Source of the DNA: Galaxea fascicularis
Taxonomy: Eukaryota > Cnidaria > Anthozoa > Scleractinia > Euphylliidae
DNA: 64,000 nucleotides
NCBI GenBank assembly: GCA_948470475.1
Contig: OX419338.1
Coordinates: forward strand, 6,421,205 to 6,485,204
Direction of reading: 5' to 3'
Shown: positions 41,101-55,500 of the stretch, in pieces
Layout of the letters: each line of letters opens with the position of its first letter
Numbering within the stretch: the stretch's first letter is position 1
The notes under the pieces: model-generated
The model's database searches: none
What the model was told of the DNA's origin: nothing
Seen by the model: only the letters and a program-made list of their open reading frames with translations
Position numbers and translations under genes: made by a program

Positions 41101-44100
41101 AAAGGTTAAAAAAAACTCCCTAAGGTTTGTTCTACATACATGTGGTTTTCCTGAACTACTTACTGTACGACGAAAAGCCCTTATAGTGCTAATTTCAGTG
41201 CGTTTAACTAATTAGTGTACGAAATCTTCATGGAGTGTACATAACCTTTTTAACAGGAAAGCACAGATGCCTTTAATCACTACTAATATGAATTACAAAT
41301 GGTGAATGCTTTACCTGACTCAGTTCAGATAGTATCCGCAAAGCTGTTGGGGTGACTGTGAGCTGCATAACGTCGTGAGAGTTAATGACTATATAAGTGG
41401 CTTGAGATTGTTTTTCATCGGGTTCAGCATCGAGCTCAACTTTTCCTGCGTCGACAACATCTAAACTATTGAACTCTGAGTAAGGGTCCGAGAAAGCTTT
41501 TTGTGTGGACAGAACAAAAGTGGACATAGCGCCTTCATAGTCAAGATCGTCTTCACCGTCGGATTTGGTACCGGTGGAATGCCGTCTTAGCTTTCTCCTT
41601 GACCTAAAATAACAATCGTTTACACTTAAAGGCCTTGTTGGAGTGGACCTATTTGCTGTGTGATTTCGTAGCTTCACTTATGAGAGGACGAGGGCGTATA
41701 ATTACTGGGAATATCATTAAAAGAGAGCATTTTGATGCGAAGTTTTTATATTTCAGCAACTTCGATTTTAAACGTAAAATGAATGTCCAACTTGAAATGC
41801 CAACCATATACAAGTTAGGCCACAACATACAGAAATCATAGTCTTCGATAGACATAACAGACATCAGGCATCACCATCGATTTATCAACATGACCATCAC
41901 CCTCCTCCTCAAAGAAAATCCCACGCCATTGCAGAAATCAAACCCACAATTTCTTACCGTGTTTGCCTCCCTGAACACTTGAAAGAGGATGATCGGCGAA
42001 TTCTTCTGAAAGACGACCTCCGCTGAGTGAGAGACCAAAACCCAGAATTGGTCATATCTCGAGCCAGCGGCGTCTTCTGTGAACCACCAGTTGCATCTCG
42101 CGGCGGACCATCACGTGAGTCAACATCTTTAGGAGAAAAGCTCGACACGTATCCGTCTGCCAAGAATAGCTACAAAGTGCCCAAAAGACAGATACAAAAC
42201 ACAACGGTATAAAGGATATGGTAACCCACTACACAACATCAAAATTTGATTTGAGCCCCATTAGAACGGAAGAAGTCGACGAATGTGAGTTTCGTTTTCT
42301 CAAGACTCCACAACTATTTCATTTTCAAATTTAATTCTTTATCTAATCTAAAATGTCTTTGATACAGCCCCCCCCCCCGCTCCACAACCTCTTTCCCAGT
42401 TCGTCATACAGCCCCCCCCCCACCCCCCACCACAACCTTTTTCCCAGTTCGTCACTATCGTACCTTAAGTTGTACTTCCCACATGGTCTTCTCTTCTCCT
42501 TCGATTGCTGGCTCCAACAATGGCTCCCATGCAGCCAAACATTCATTGTAGTAAGATATCTGCACTGCTACGTCTGCCTCAACTTTAAGCTGTTTCATAA
42601 AGAACGTCTACCGTTAATGTTCAAAATTTTATCACACTACAATCAGACTTACGGTGAGACGACGCGAACTCCAAAAGGCCGTTTCGGAGTTGCGCAGGGA
42701 CACCATAACAAGAAAGATATCTTTGAGATTGCCATTTCACCAAGTTTGATTCTTTTAGGTTGAACAGAGACCAAATTATTGACTTTAAAACATGGTTCAA
42801 AATCCATACAAACGTCTCTAATTTTGTGACAGCGTCCCCCACAACCATACAAACTCTATATGTTTTTTTGACATTCTTAAAAATTGGCAAACATACTGAT
42901 ATTCACCTCAGTTATTTCCAAATAGAAGCTGGATGACGGGATTTTACAGTTGCAAGAAAACTGAATAATATTTTTAAGAGTTTATATGGTTTTGGGGAAC
43001 GCAGCTTTATTCTTTTAGGTTGAACAGAGACCAAGTTATGGACTTTAAAACATCGTTCAAAACATGAAATAATTTAATCCAAGGAATTAAATAAATAAGT
43101 TTAAAACCAGGAAACGATTAATTTACTACTGTGTCTCGGTCTCGCGTTCTCTGTGACACTTATAATTTGGTAATTCCACGGAGCAGCAACAGTGTACCAA
43201 ATCGTTTTAAGTCCGCGCATTATACGAGTTAGTTTGGTAAACTTGTTGAGTGCTGTTTTGAATCTGGAAGATCGACGATCATTATTTCCCCGCATTTTCG
43301 CCCACCCGTCCACAAAAATTCGTTTCAGAATCAGATCTGTAACAAATTGAATACGCTGTAGCCTTTGTCTTAATAAGGAAGTGGCTATGTTGTAGGTCAA
43401 AATTTGATTTCAGGTAAGTAGCTTGAAATCAATTTCCTATGTCTGCTAAACCTACTTGTTCATAGGAGACAGAGGAAATTGACATCAACCTAGGTTACAT
43501 CAAAATTAACCTAAAATTAAATTTGGCCTGTAACAGCTTTTGGGTACTTTTACGCTCATAAAAACCAGTTTATACCTGAGCTGTCCAATCGATTGCCTTG
43601 GCTTTCATGGATGAGCTCACCAACAGCATCGGAACATGTGCTCCCTCAATTTCATTCACCAGCAGCACTTGAACTTCTTTGATATTTAAACTCAGCTGTT
43701 GGTGAAGAGTTAAGAAGCAGCAAGTTAACCTCGCGCAGCAAAACGATCGCTTTATTGCGCTACAAAACTCCAGGTATTAACGAGTTATTTAGTTAGAAAA
43801 CACCTTCACAAGCGGTGGAAATGGCATGATGAAATAGCTAGCCCGATGGAAATTAACAGAGAAGATCCTGAAAGTCAGATTCATAACAGTCCTTGGTGTT
43901 TATCTCACAATGACATAGCAACAGCTTCTGTCGAACGACTTCTTACGTTCAAACGGCCGATGCTTATCACTTCCCTCTGTAAACACGAAACCATCACTTC
44001 TTGGAGGTAAAGATTTTGCCTTTGAAGTTCACACGAACGTTCGTACAAGTGCACCCAAATTAACTCAGTCTGTAAAAGGATTTTACCAAGCTTTTATCCA

Positions 44101-46517
44101 CTATCCAAAAAAACAGTATGACAACATGGAGTAAATAACTGAACCCGTGAAACACTGTTTATAAGACAATACGAAACATTGCCTAATAGTCAAATACACA
44201 CAAAAGAATACAAAGGAAATAGTGTGTAGTAGTTGCTAGTAGTTACCATTGCACTAATTTCTATTTCATGGGTTATTTCACGGGTTAAATCACTCTAATA
44301 CACTATTTTGATATTGATCAGTTCAGAGTGAATTGTGGGTAGATCCAGTCCTTTGTGGGGGCAAACGGCCATTTAAAGACATAATTTGAAATTCTAATTT
44401 TGACAGTTTGCTCCCACAATGGACTGAATCTACCCAGATTCACTTGGAACTAATCATAAGCAAAATGGTGTATTGCATTACAGTACCTTATCGCCAGTTG
44501 CTTTTGTTTTCACTAAATTTGGTTTAGACTCCTCCGCAGCTATTTAAAGAAAAAAAAAACGTTATTATTTCCTCCAAGTTGTGCGAGATGACAACCAGTT
44601 TTAATGTTTTGTTTATATATAGTAGTGAATTTTCTTGTTTGAAATATTTTGTTTCCATGTGCTACTGCCTTGATATTGTGACGAATTTCAAGCGGAAACC
44701 ATATATTTGAACTGTGGATTAACGAATGAAGGCGTGAGAGATCATTGCAGTTATGAACACTACTGACTTATGCAGTGGTGAAAAGTAAAGCCTGAAAAAA
44801 AAGATACAAACTTGTGCGGATTTTATTTTATCTTTATTTTTTCGATACTGCTCAAGCAGTATTCATAACTGCGATGACCACTTACATCTTCATTCATAAA
44901 TTGAACACGCAATAACTTGATTGTTGCTATTTAACAAATGAAGGCGTGAGAGGTCATTGCAGTTATGAACACTACTGACTTATGCAGTGGTGAAAAGTAA
45001 AGCCTGAAAAAAAAGATACAAACTTGTGCGGATTTTATTTTATCTTTATTTTTTCGATACTGCTCAAGCAGTATTCATAACTGCGATGACCACTTACATC
45101 TTCATTCATAAATTGAACACACAATAACCTGATTGTTGCTATTTAACAAAGCCCGCCGGGTCTGCTGCTGAAATAACATTACTTTCAATCAAACTTTGGA
45201 TCCATTTCAGCTTCTTTGTTGGGTTTCGTTTATCTGACAACAAGTCTCTAACCATACACTAAGGCCAGCTGTTTGAGCCCAAATACCATTAAAGTGCACC
45301 TAACCCCAAAATATTTTTTTCGCTTAAGTATATCTTTGCACCTGTTCGAAACACAATGAGCCTTTTTGCGCCTTTTTAAACCAAATCTCCACTATTTGTA
45401 GGCTATAAAAGTTACGAGTCATCTGTCCCACGACCGAGCTAGTAAGGGGCATGAGTCTATTCCTTACATGACGTCACAAACTGATTTGCATTACATTAAG
45501 TCTTTGTAAAAATGCATGCAAAGCAGTTTGTGACGTCATGTAAGGAATAGACCCATGCCCTTTCAAGCTCGGTCGTGGGACAGATGATGGCTAGATTTCG
45601 TAACTTTTGCAGCCTATAAAAAGTCAATATTTGATTGAAATAGGCGCAAAACGGCGCAATATGTTCCAGACAGGTGCAAATATTTATTTAAGCGAAAAAA
45701 ATATTTTGGGGTTAGGTGCACTTTAACCATTTAACTCCCAGAAGTGATTAGCATATAACTTCTCCTTAAAATATCAATACATTGTCCAACAGACAGGTGA
45801 TGAGAATAGACAGACTTATCAGTCAGAGGGTGTTATCTTGATATAACCCTAAACTCTCTAAACTAATGTACAAGGAATTGCATGGCAGCTAGAACGGAGA
45901 ATTAATAATCGATCAGCATTGGTAGCATTCTACTTACCTTTCTTCTTATACCAGTATTCAGGTGAGGCAGGTTTGGTATCCCACAAGTCAGCTGGAGCAG
46001 CAACGACCTCTTGTCCAAGTGTTTGAACACTTTCATCGACCTTTGCAAGGGATAACAAATGACAATCCGAGGCCGAATTGGATAGCAATATACTATTTCA
46101 CTAATGAACAGTTCCCGATGAATTGTGGGTAAATCCAGTCTTTTGTGGGGGCAAACGGTCAAATTTCAAATAGCGTCCTAAAATGGCCGTTTTGCCCCTC
46201 AAAATGACTGGATCTACCAAAATCCACTTGGAAATTATTATCAGCAAAAGGGTATACTCAGACGAAACAAAACAACTCGTTTTACGTGCTTGTTCCTATC
46301 ACATCATAACTCTTGTCCATGTAAAATTTCACGATACTTGTCTTAGAGGTCTTAAAGAGAATCTGCAAAGCTAGAAGTTTCAGTTTATTCATACTCATTC
46401 AAGCATAATGTTAATTTACAAGAATAAAAAAAAAAGAAAGAGTAAAAAAGAGAGAAACAAATCAAAACAAAGCTAGCTTACATGTACACTAGGCAATAAT
46501 TTGAAATAAAGGGGGAG

Positions 46518-46551
<34 letters not shown>

Positions 46552-49500
46552 GAAGTAGTACACAAAAATTTGGTATTATCAACAGAGTTGATAAATGTAA
46601 ATTGACCACCACACCGGGATTCTTAAAGCTGACGTTTCGAGCGTTAGCCCTTTTAGAATCCCTGTACGGTGGTGAATTTACATTATCAACTCTGTTGATA
46701 ATACCAAACTTTTGTGTATTAATTTGAAATAGTGCGTAGCGGCCAAAGGAGCAGGGCTTTCGAGTTGGCCACTATCACAGTGCAGTTACTAGTGAGGGGC
46801 GGTTATTTACAGAATATACATAGGTAATCACTTTTAAGGCGGAGAACTAGGTAAAATAAATTGATTAATTAATTAATTAATTAATTGATAGAGCTAGATA
46901 ATAATTGAAATTTATTCACTGACTGTCTAGTAAGAGATGTTTATACTGAAGGTATTAAGTGGCAGACACTTAACCTCAATAGGTATTACCTCCCAGATTT
47001 GTGATGCCACTACTCTGAAACCTTGCAAGGCTATAATTAGATCTAGAAGGTGGCCTATATAGGTTCTGATTAGTGGCATATCTAAGATTATGAAACGCTA
47101 AATAAAGACAGCAACGAACCTTTTGCTGGCCAGTCAACGCTTTAACTACGTTACTAACAGTGGTGAGGAGCCCCGGTGAGAACTTGAACATCATCGCTTC
47201 TAATTCAATGGCGACGTCCTGGCCACCTTCAGTACAAGCCGGTGTTAAGTACTTGAAGGTTAGAGAGCAGGGATTCAGGACCTAAAAAAAAGGCAGCGTG
47301 CACCATCAAGGAGCGAAGCACGAGCAGACGGCTTAGCACATCATTGTACAAGAAAGCTAATCAATAACAACTACTGCTACCGTCTACATTACATAACTTG
47401 GTCGGATGAGAACGTCGGAGGACATTTACGAAGGATCACCCTTCTCTTTAACATCAGAAAAGAAAATATCCCTTCCCCATAGAGAAAATTCAAAGGATGA
47501 TCCTTCACAAACTTTGCAATTATGTTGATGATCCTTGACTAAAAGTTCCACCCACTCTTCCTCATTAAAAACTAAGCGATAAAACAGTGCTACCGTACGA
47601 AAGTAATTTTAACACAAAATTCATTACCTGATAAGATGTCTTCTTTACATCGGGGAATCGAGCAGCCTGCATTTGAAGATCTGTCAGATTTGCAGAAAGC
47701 ATCTGTTTCTCATTCTCCATCTTGTAGTCGAATTCCACTTGCGTCTGGAATAATGAATGTTTATGTCAATCACTCGTTGTAACCAGAGCAAAACATAACA
47801 CAAGGAATTCAAAAAAGGGACTGACCTGAACTATAAGAGCCTCACTGTCTTCCCTGGTGGCGTCAGATAGTAAGACAATATCTGGCTCTTTCACTAAACC
47901 ATGAACGGAAATCTTCATTTGATATGATGGACCCCCGTCTACTTGGCTGAAAGGTTCTGGTTCACCGTCAACTCCACCTCTCAGCTGAAACCTTGTCACA
48001 TCTCCGCTCACAGGAGCAGCATCGAGGCATGTTTGGCTGGCTGTTGTTACCCGCTGAAGTTGGTTGTCCGGTGGTGGCGCCGTAAAATACTCAAGCAAGG
48101 GAAGCAGAAAAGGTAAGTTTACGAAAATGGTGGCATTTTGTAAGGAGATGTCAACTGCAACCAAACAATAAAGGCTTATTTACAGCGAAAGAAGGAACTT
48201 AACTACGAGGATAGACTTGAAAGTTAATCGAGACGGTAATGTTTCTGCCGAACAGTGAATGAAACTTGCATTGCATTTTTCGTTTTTAATTATTCAGTTT
48301 TTTACGCCAATTAACGGATACTTCAGTTAAATTCCATTGTTTGTTATTTTATTTTATTTTATTTGACTTCGCCCCGTTAAACCTGAAATATGGGGCAGGG
48401 AGTCCACAACAGCATAACCAATTACTGTGGTCCCGAAAATAAATACTAAATTACAAAAATATTAAACTTAATGATTAAAAACAGCAAGTTAAATCTTTAA
48501 CAAGGGGTCGGGTCATATTACATTTAGGACAAACAGATTTCCACTGAATCCACACAAAAGGTCCCTGGACACAAAATACCAACACTACACTTAATGAGTT
48601 AATAGACCGTTCTCCAAAACGGCGGCAATGGATTTGAATGATTTAAAATTGAACTGAATGAAAAACTGATACCAGAAATAGGAAGAGCAAAGTTTCGGCA
48701 TATCAGGTGTTATATCAGCTGAGCAAATGTAAGTTGAAATTTTACAAATTTACAGACGTTTGTATGACTGGGGGCATGGCGTATACCCCTAGTCATACAA
48801 ACGTCTGTAAATTTTTCATTTTTCAACTTACATTTTCTTAGCTGATATTACACCTGATATGCTGAAACTTTGCAGGGTTACTAAAGTAAAGGTGCTCTTT
48901 CTAGTGCTGGTATACGTTTTTAATTTTAACTTATTTGAACTCTTTCGACGGCCCTTTTGGAGAAGGATCTAACCATGTTTGCCGTTATTACTAAGTTACA
49001 GAACGTAATCATGGCATCGTAACCTTTCATCTCCCCAGATGGCGATTGGCAGAAAACTATATCACACATTTCTTGAGAAGGTGAAGATTCTGTAGTACTG
49101 GCAGGCGGTACTATCTTTTTGTCAATTAACCTTTTATAGAACACAAAAGAAACAACGTAAGATAAGCCAACGAAGAAAAAAGACTGGTTCATGAAAAAAT
49201 ACGTTAGGAACCATCGATCCAAAATAACATTTGAACTTCTTAAAACCTGAGTCTGGACTCATACCGGACATGCATGACCAGCTGGGTAGCCGCTGTGTGG
49301 TGGATGCGATCCCCCGTCACTTGACTGTTGTGCAATTTATCAGGTTTTACAACTGGGGCTCGACATTTTTTGTCTGTATGAAATCCTACTGCATCGCCAT
49401 TCACATGAAGGCTACTGAGCTTTCCTTTCCTTTCCTGTCGCAAAGTCCAGTTTTTGTTTTTGTTTTCTTTTCTTTTTTTTTTTCAATTATTGTCATACTT

Positions 49501-52500
49501 ACGACACAAACAGTAATGGACGAACCTTGGAAACGCAGAAACTGTTCCTTTACGAACGTCTTCAACAACACATCCGTTGAGAAGACAGTGAATTTGAACA
49601 GAGTTGTCACTTGGTAAAACAATGGTCATCAAACTTTTCTCAACTTCGCACAAGCACAACCTTGTTGCTGGTTCATAAAGAGACGATTGAGAATCAAATG
49701 GATCCTGAAAAATAGCAATAATAGAAGGTTCGAGGTGGCTGCATACCATTGCCAATACCTCGAGAGGATTCAACCATTCCAAACGCGTTAACAGTGAGAC
49801 TACATCAATGTTCCGTATATTCTTACAGCGAAGTGCGGTGTAATGAAAAAAAGCTGAATGCAAAGACATATCTCTCAAACACTTTTATCACCAACAAATC
49901 AGAATATGTTGCTATAGTAAAACGATCATGATGTTCAAAAGTTGAATTCTGACGACTAACACTAGGAGAAATATAGGAAGTACATTACAAAAACACTGCA
50001 CGTCGGGTCGGTTCGTGTTCACGAAGGCAATCGCTCGAATCGTCGGCTCTTGAACCTCTTAATAGTGGTCAAGTCGCCACTCAACTCGGCACCAAATGTT
50101 TTATAGAAACCACTCCCTATTCCTTATACCTGTTAGCATCAAGGCCAAGAGCAGTTTTTAAAAGTGACACAGTGTAAAATCAGGTTAATCATTATCAGGG
50201 CAATGAGCTAGTGATATACAGTCATGCAAATACATGCAAAACTGGGGCTATGTGAGGAAAATGCGCGGCAGAAATTCCAGACTGATTTTGCTTTGGCTTC
50301 TTGTTGGTTGCGGCGCGGATGCCATTTATCAATCCGGGGAAGCATGGTAAATCGAAATCAAGGCAAACGAGAATTGTTTTTAACCCCCAACTAAAAACGA
50401 CCAAGGGGTTTAAAGGATAAAAAATAACTCACCAGAGGTCTCTCGTTACTATAAAGGGTAAGACTTGCTCCAACGAGATCAAATGAAAACACCATCCGAT
50501 CAAACACAGTGTCAGGAGCTTCCTCAAGCTGTTCAGGCTCTGACGGAGGCAAACCACACAACAACAACAACATGCTCTATTTCCCCATTTAGTTGCATTT
50601 CAGACATTTAATTATTTACAAAAAAAAGAGGGGACTGGCTACCTGTAATAACCCGTGATGGAGTAAAGAGGGCAGGCAGCCAGTTTTACAAAAGTGATCA
50701 TACTAATTTAGGTCGGTACACAAACACAAACAAACGCACATACACATATAATTATGTAACACACAGTAAGCAAAAATAAGATGATGGAGAGAAAAAAATA
50801 CTTTAACATAGAAGAAAACTAGGTCACATCATGCAGCTAAAGTCCGGCTTAGATCTAATAATCGTTTCAGGTCTTGGTTGCCTCTTGATCGTTTCATAAT
50901 TAATTAGCAACGTGCAAGAAAAGGGTAATATAGTTATAGTTATAGTAGCTTCCATTTAGTGAATATGACAAGAGACACTATATGAGGGACTAACGTACGG
51001 ACTCGAAGTCCCAACGAGGTCAGCCCCACTTTGCTGAATAGAACAAGCCAGCACTCGGGGTGGTCACAGCCAGGGTTCGTTACGTCCCTAGTGGTTCTTT
51101 AACGTCCCACAGAAACAATTGTAAAGGATTGTGAGACGGGACCTCCGGTTTATCGTCCTTATCCGAGAAGACTAGAAAGTCTAACCATTTGCAGATGTCA
51201 TTGCAAAGGAAGCACTTTCTCCTCAGTTATTTTAAAGACCCTGAGTGTTGGTCCGGCCGGGGTTTGAACCCACGACCTCCCGCACGTTAGTCCGGAACTC
51301 AACCACTGAGCTAACCGGTCAGCGGGTAATGGCTTTGGCTGAGCAGGTTTGAATCAACAGTCAACACAGCACCATTAGCAAGTGTTGATAATTACGTCAA
51401 AATTCATCTCCAATCTTTAGACGGATTATCGTCGGAAATTTGGCGGAAACAAACCTTGGGTAACAACACCGCAACGTCCACTGTCAACATTAGCAATTAG
51501 AATTACAAAGCTTCATAATTCGCCAACTGTAAACGAACTTACAGTACTACTAACAACTAAGACAAAAAAGCAAATACAGTTTTACCTGCAGACAAATCAG
51601 TCGCTGGAGTAGTTTCTATGTGTTCATCTTGTTCCCCCGAAACGTTTTCTGTTGGTTGATGTGGCTCTAAAGGTAGAAGAAAACAGGTTGGCGTGGAGTA
51701 ACATGGTGTAACCTCGTCACAAGCAATTTAATAGGAAAACAAACAGGAATCTTGGGATTGAACTGTGTGTGAATTTGCAAAAGGTTCTAACAGCTGAAAT
51801 TTAAAGCCACTGGGGGTAAGGTTACTCACCTTGGTGAGCATAGCCATCTTCACCGTCTTTTAAATTTTCCTGGAAAAGTGTCATCAGGACCTGGTAATCT
51901 TGTTGTCCCAGATTCATCTGGATGGAAAAAAGAAAAAACGAAAACAACAAGGACATTTTCCACCTCCAATTGCAACGCAGCTTCACAAGTTTATTATAAT
52001 CTAAGTTAAGTTGTAATCTGAGTATGACCTCATGACGAAAGGGTTTGTTGACAAAACATTAATTTGCATTCATCTCATAACTTTGACAATCTTCGCTAAA
52101 CTGATCCTAATCAAGGCTGAAATCATCGAGCAGCGGTTTAAGTCATCGAGTTTCATCGAGCAGCGGTTTCACAAAACACCAACGCAACTCGAAATTAAAA
52201 CTTTCAGCTTCTCATATAACCACTAACATTTGATTTGACTTCGCAAATGTTATCTAGAACAAACGGAATACCCTCTTTTTCCGTTCCAACGGGTTGGGAT
52301 GAAAATTCCCGCCCCATTTGCAAAACATTTCCAATTCCATTTCGACGTCTTAATCACCTTCCGATCACATAGTGTTTTGATCCCCCAATGGGAGCACAAA
52401 CTTGGAACTCAAACCAAGTTTATCGCCGATATGAAATAAAAGAATGTCCATTTGATTCACACGAACAATATCCAGAATTTCTAACCAAACATTTTAGCTA

Positions 52501-55500
52501 CCGTGGAAAGAGCCTCTGGTATCTACCGATGTGAAAAAAACACTGAAGGCTCCAAGTTCAATTTTTATCAACTAGACCACTTAATATAGCAATAAGGAAA
52601 GCGTGGATAGTAAGAGGAACACTACCTTGATAAAATCCAATGTGGCTGAACATTCTATGATAGGAATGTCATGACTTGAAGACAGTAAAGAGCGTTTAAT
52701 GTTTGCATCAAGCTTAATTGGCTCGATCAGATGACGCTTAATGACAGCAGATGAACTCAAGTCCATGACGCCTCTGTAAGTGGACAAAAAATACGAGAAA
52801 ACATGAGTACTGGCGGGCTAACCCGTGTGGAGTCTATTTTTGAAGTTTTCGTCTCATAATCCAGTAATAACCTAGCTTTGGTTCGATAAAACGTCGAAAT
52901 GTGCGACAGCAACCGTATTCCCTAAGACGTGAGTTATGGTACAAGAAAAGTGGCCGTCCCTTTATTTCGTAATTTGTCCAAACCAGGCCTCCATTAAAAC
53001 CAGCCTGAGCTGAATTGGACCTGCCTTTATAAATATTGCTTATAAATAAATAAACCAATTGAAGTAAACGGAAATTCCTCAGATATTTAAATCTGGTCAG
53101 TCTCAATCTACGAAGTCACAACTATCTGCTCCTGTCGTGAGAGTGTTAGGTACTTCGTATCTTACACGAAGGGCGCGTGTAACACGAAGAGGAAGATTTC
53201 AAATCATAGTTTACTAAACATTTCCATAGAAAAAAAAGGGAAAAGAAACGAAAGCTATTTTATGGCGATTTTTCCATCATTTCCTTTATTCTCATAACCT
53301 GTGTGTTGACTGAAATGGTGACACTGTACGATGAAAGTAGACTCTTTGTCACTGTTGGGAATTGAAAAATTAATTCGTTGACTTATCTGTTACAACGAAT
53401 TGCCTTGCCTTGACAATCGCACCGACTGGAGCGTCAACTCCATGACATCAAACACAGCCTCCTTTTGATCCTCCCCCTGCGAAAACGGCAGAACATCAAA
53501 TTCATTCTGTAGCTCCAAGAGTCCAAGATCCACAAGAAGTAAATCCACCGAGCGAGAGTGACGCGGAATGATCACCAGTGGAGCGCTGATGGAAACCTGC
53601 AAGCCAATCAGGGTCCCCTGGCTCTGGATTGACTCGATCTAAAGAAACACAAAAACAATTCCGCTTGGTCAAACCTGAACACGTGCACATCTGAGATGTT
53701 GGAGGTAAAACTGCTTTATAACTATACTTCTTTTGCAAAATGAAATCAGAAAAACAATACCGCTTGTACTAATGTATGGGACGCTAGCATTGTGTAACTC
53801 AGGCTAAAACAAGTAACATTGCTCACACGGGCAATTGTTGAGAAACAGATTGCAAAGAGAGTAGAAGTCGGTTCTTTGAAGAAACTTTCCTTCTTCGATA
53901 TTGCCGCGATAAGCAGTTTTCATCAGTTTACAAGTTGGGTACCTTTTAAGAAACGTCCATTTCACATACCTGTCCTGTCACTGCTTTCTGGGCTGTTTCT
54001 TGCACGTACTGTGTTGACTGCGGGCTTGTTAGTGGCTCAACAAATTGCTTTACGAATTGAAAATAAAACGATAACGAATAGTTACACAGACTGATGAAAA
54101 AATACTTGATATATCATTACAAGACAGCACTAGCTTGACAATATTTGCATTGATAACATTTGTATCTCCACAAAGTGGACCGAGAAGTCTGCCGTTATGC
54201 CTTTGGTCAAGTCAGTGTTTAGATCTACAAGGAACGAAGATACTTTCTATATCTGTCCACAATGAGGACAAACCAAACAAAAATGCATGGAAGGTCGTCG
54301 CTGCTATGTGAGCAACATTAGCGGTGACAAATAGCCTGGAAAGACTGTAAAAAGGGGTTCTGAAACCTGACACCCTTTTGTGTACATGAAGGATATTTCT
54401 CAACAAGAGGGAGCCTCAATATTAAATTCAACAAAACTCAACAAGGAGAATCTTTTTTTCTTTTTTTTTTTTTAACAACAAGGACATTTTGCAAGCTAAA
54501 GTACTGACCAACAGTTCAGCGATGAATCTGTACAGAAAAACAATGTTAATCTTGCCAACATTTAGTTTCAGGCTTCCATCTGGCTTTGTGAGTTCAGCTG
54601 GGCTTGTGTTAGCGGTCTTAGGTGGCTTTGCACTGTTAAAGTATTTAAACTAAAAAAGACATATTGTGAAACAAATTAGCATTATATTGACACATCGGAA
54701 AGATTTCCGCACATCCCCATAAATTAATTATATATGCATCACTGTCATACCGCCGAGCGGTTGGCTCAGTGGTAGAGCACCGGACTGCTGTGCGGGCGGT
54801 TGGGGGTTCAAGCCCAGACCGGACCAACACTCTTTAAATAACTGAGGAGAAAATGCTACCTTTGTAATGACATCTGCAGTCTTCTCGGATAAGGACACAG
54901 TACCGGTGTGGGACGTTAAAGAACCCACACACTGATCGGAAAGAGTAGAGGACGTAATTGATCCTACTATTCATTCAAAAACAAGATTGTAAACTGCGTG
55001 GCTGCAATTTGCGCCTAGAAAGCAGTCTGGCAAAGTCCCCAAAAAAATGTTGTTTAAGGGTTAAATTGAACTGTAATGGAGCTTGCCCTGAAAGAGCATG
55101 AAACTGAATGGCGTAAAAGAAATCAAATTAGGAATTAAAATTAAATTCCTTAATATTGCTCCACCCTAATCTCCTGCAAATAAAGTCAAACAAAGAAACA
55201 CTGACCAATTTGTTTTGAATCGTACGATCGGTGTATTACTGTAGTACTGTTTAATTGTTCATCCTTACATACATAGGTATTTCATTGGCTCATCCCCCTC
55301 GGGGCTTTTCAGAGTCAATGTTCTCCCCTTCCCCATCCCCAGAGATTACTACCAAAGACCAAACCACAACACTGGGGACCTTCTTAAAAGACATAGCTTT
55401 TCATCCACGCACAGCTGAGTTGTCGGTAGTCATGTCACATCAAGGTTTCACGTCTAACAACTGAACAAAAGATGTGCAGTCTTACCTCGAAGTCAAATAC

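Noticed and set aside
46560..46718. Hammerhead ribozyme in the foldback core
   Set aside because: GAAAC and GTC-like pieces can be found on the minus strand, but the CTGANGA core box and the required stems could not be placed together.
49483..49878. 131-codon frame as an independent gene
   Set aside because: Only the middle part (49526-49704) is a VPS13 exon. The ends run past its acceptor and donor.
54645..54928. Minus-strand frames reading [15 protein letters not shown] and similar
   Set aside because: They are antisense readings of the tRNA-like head of the SINE at 54753-55058.
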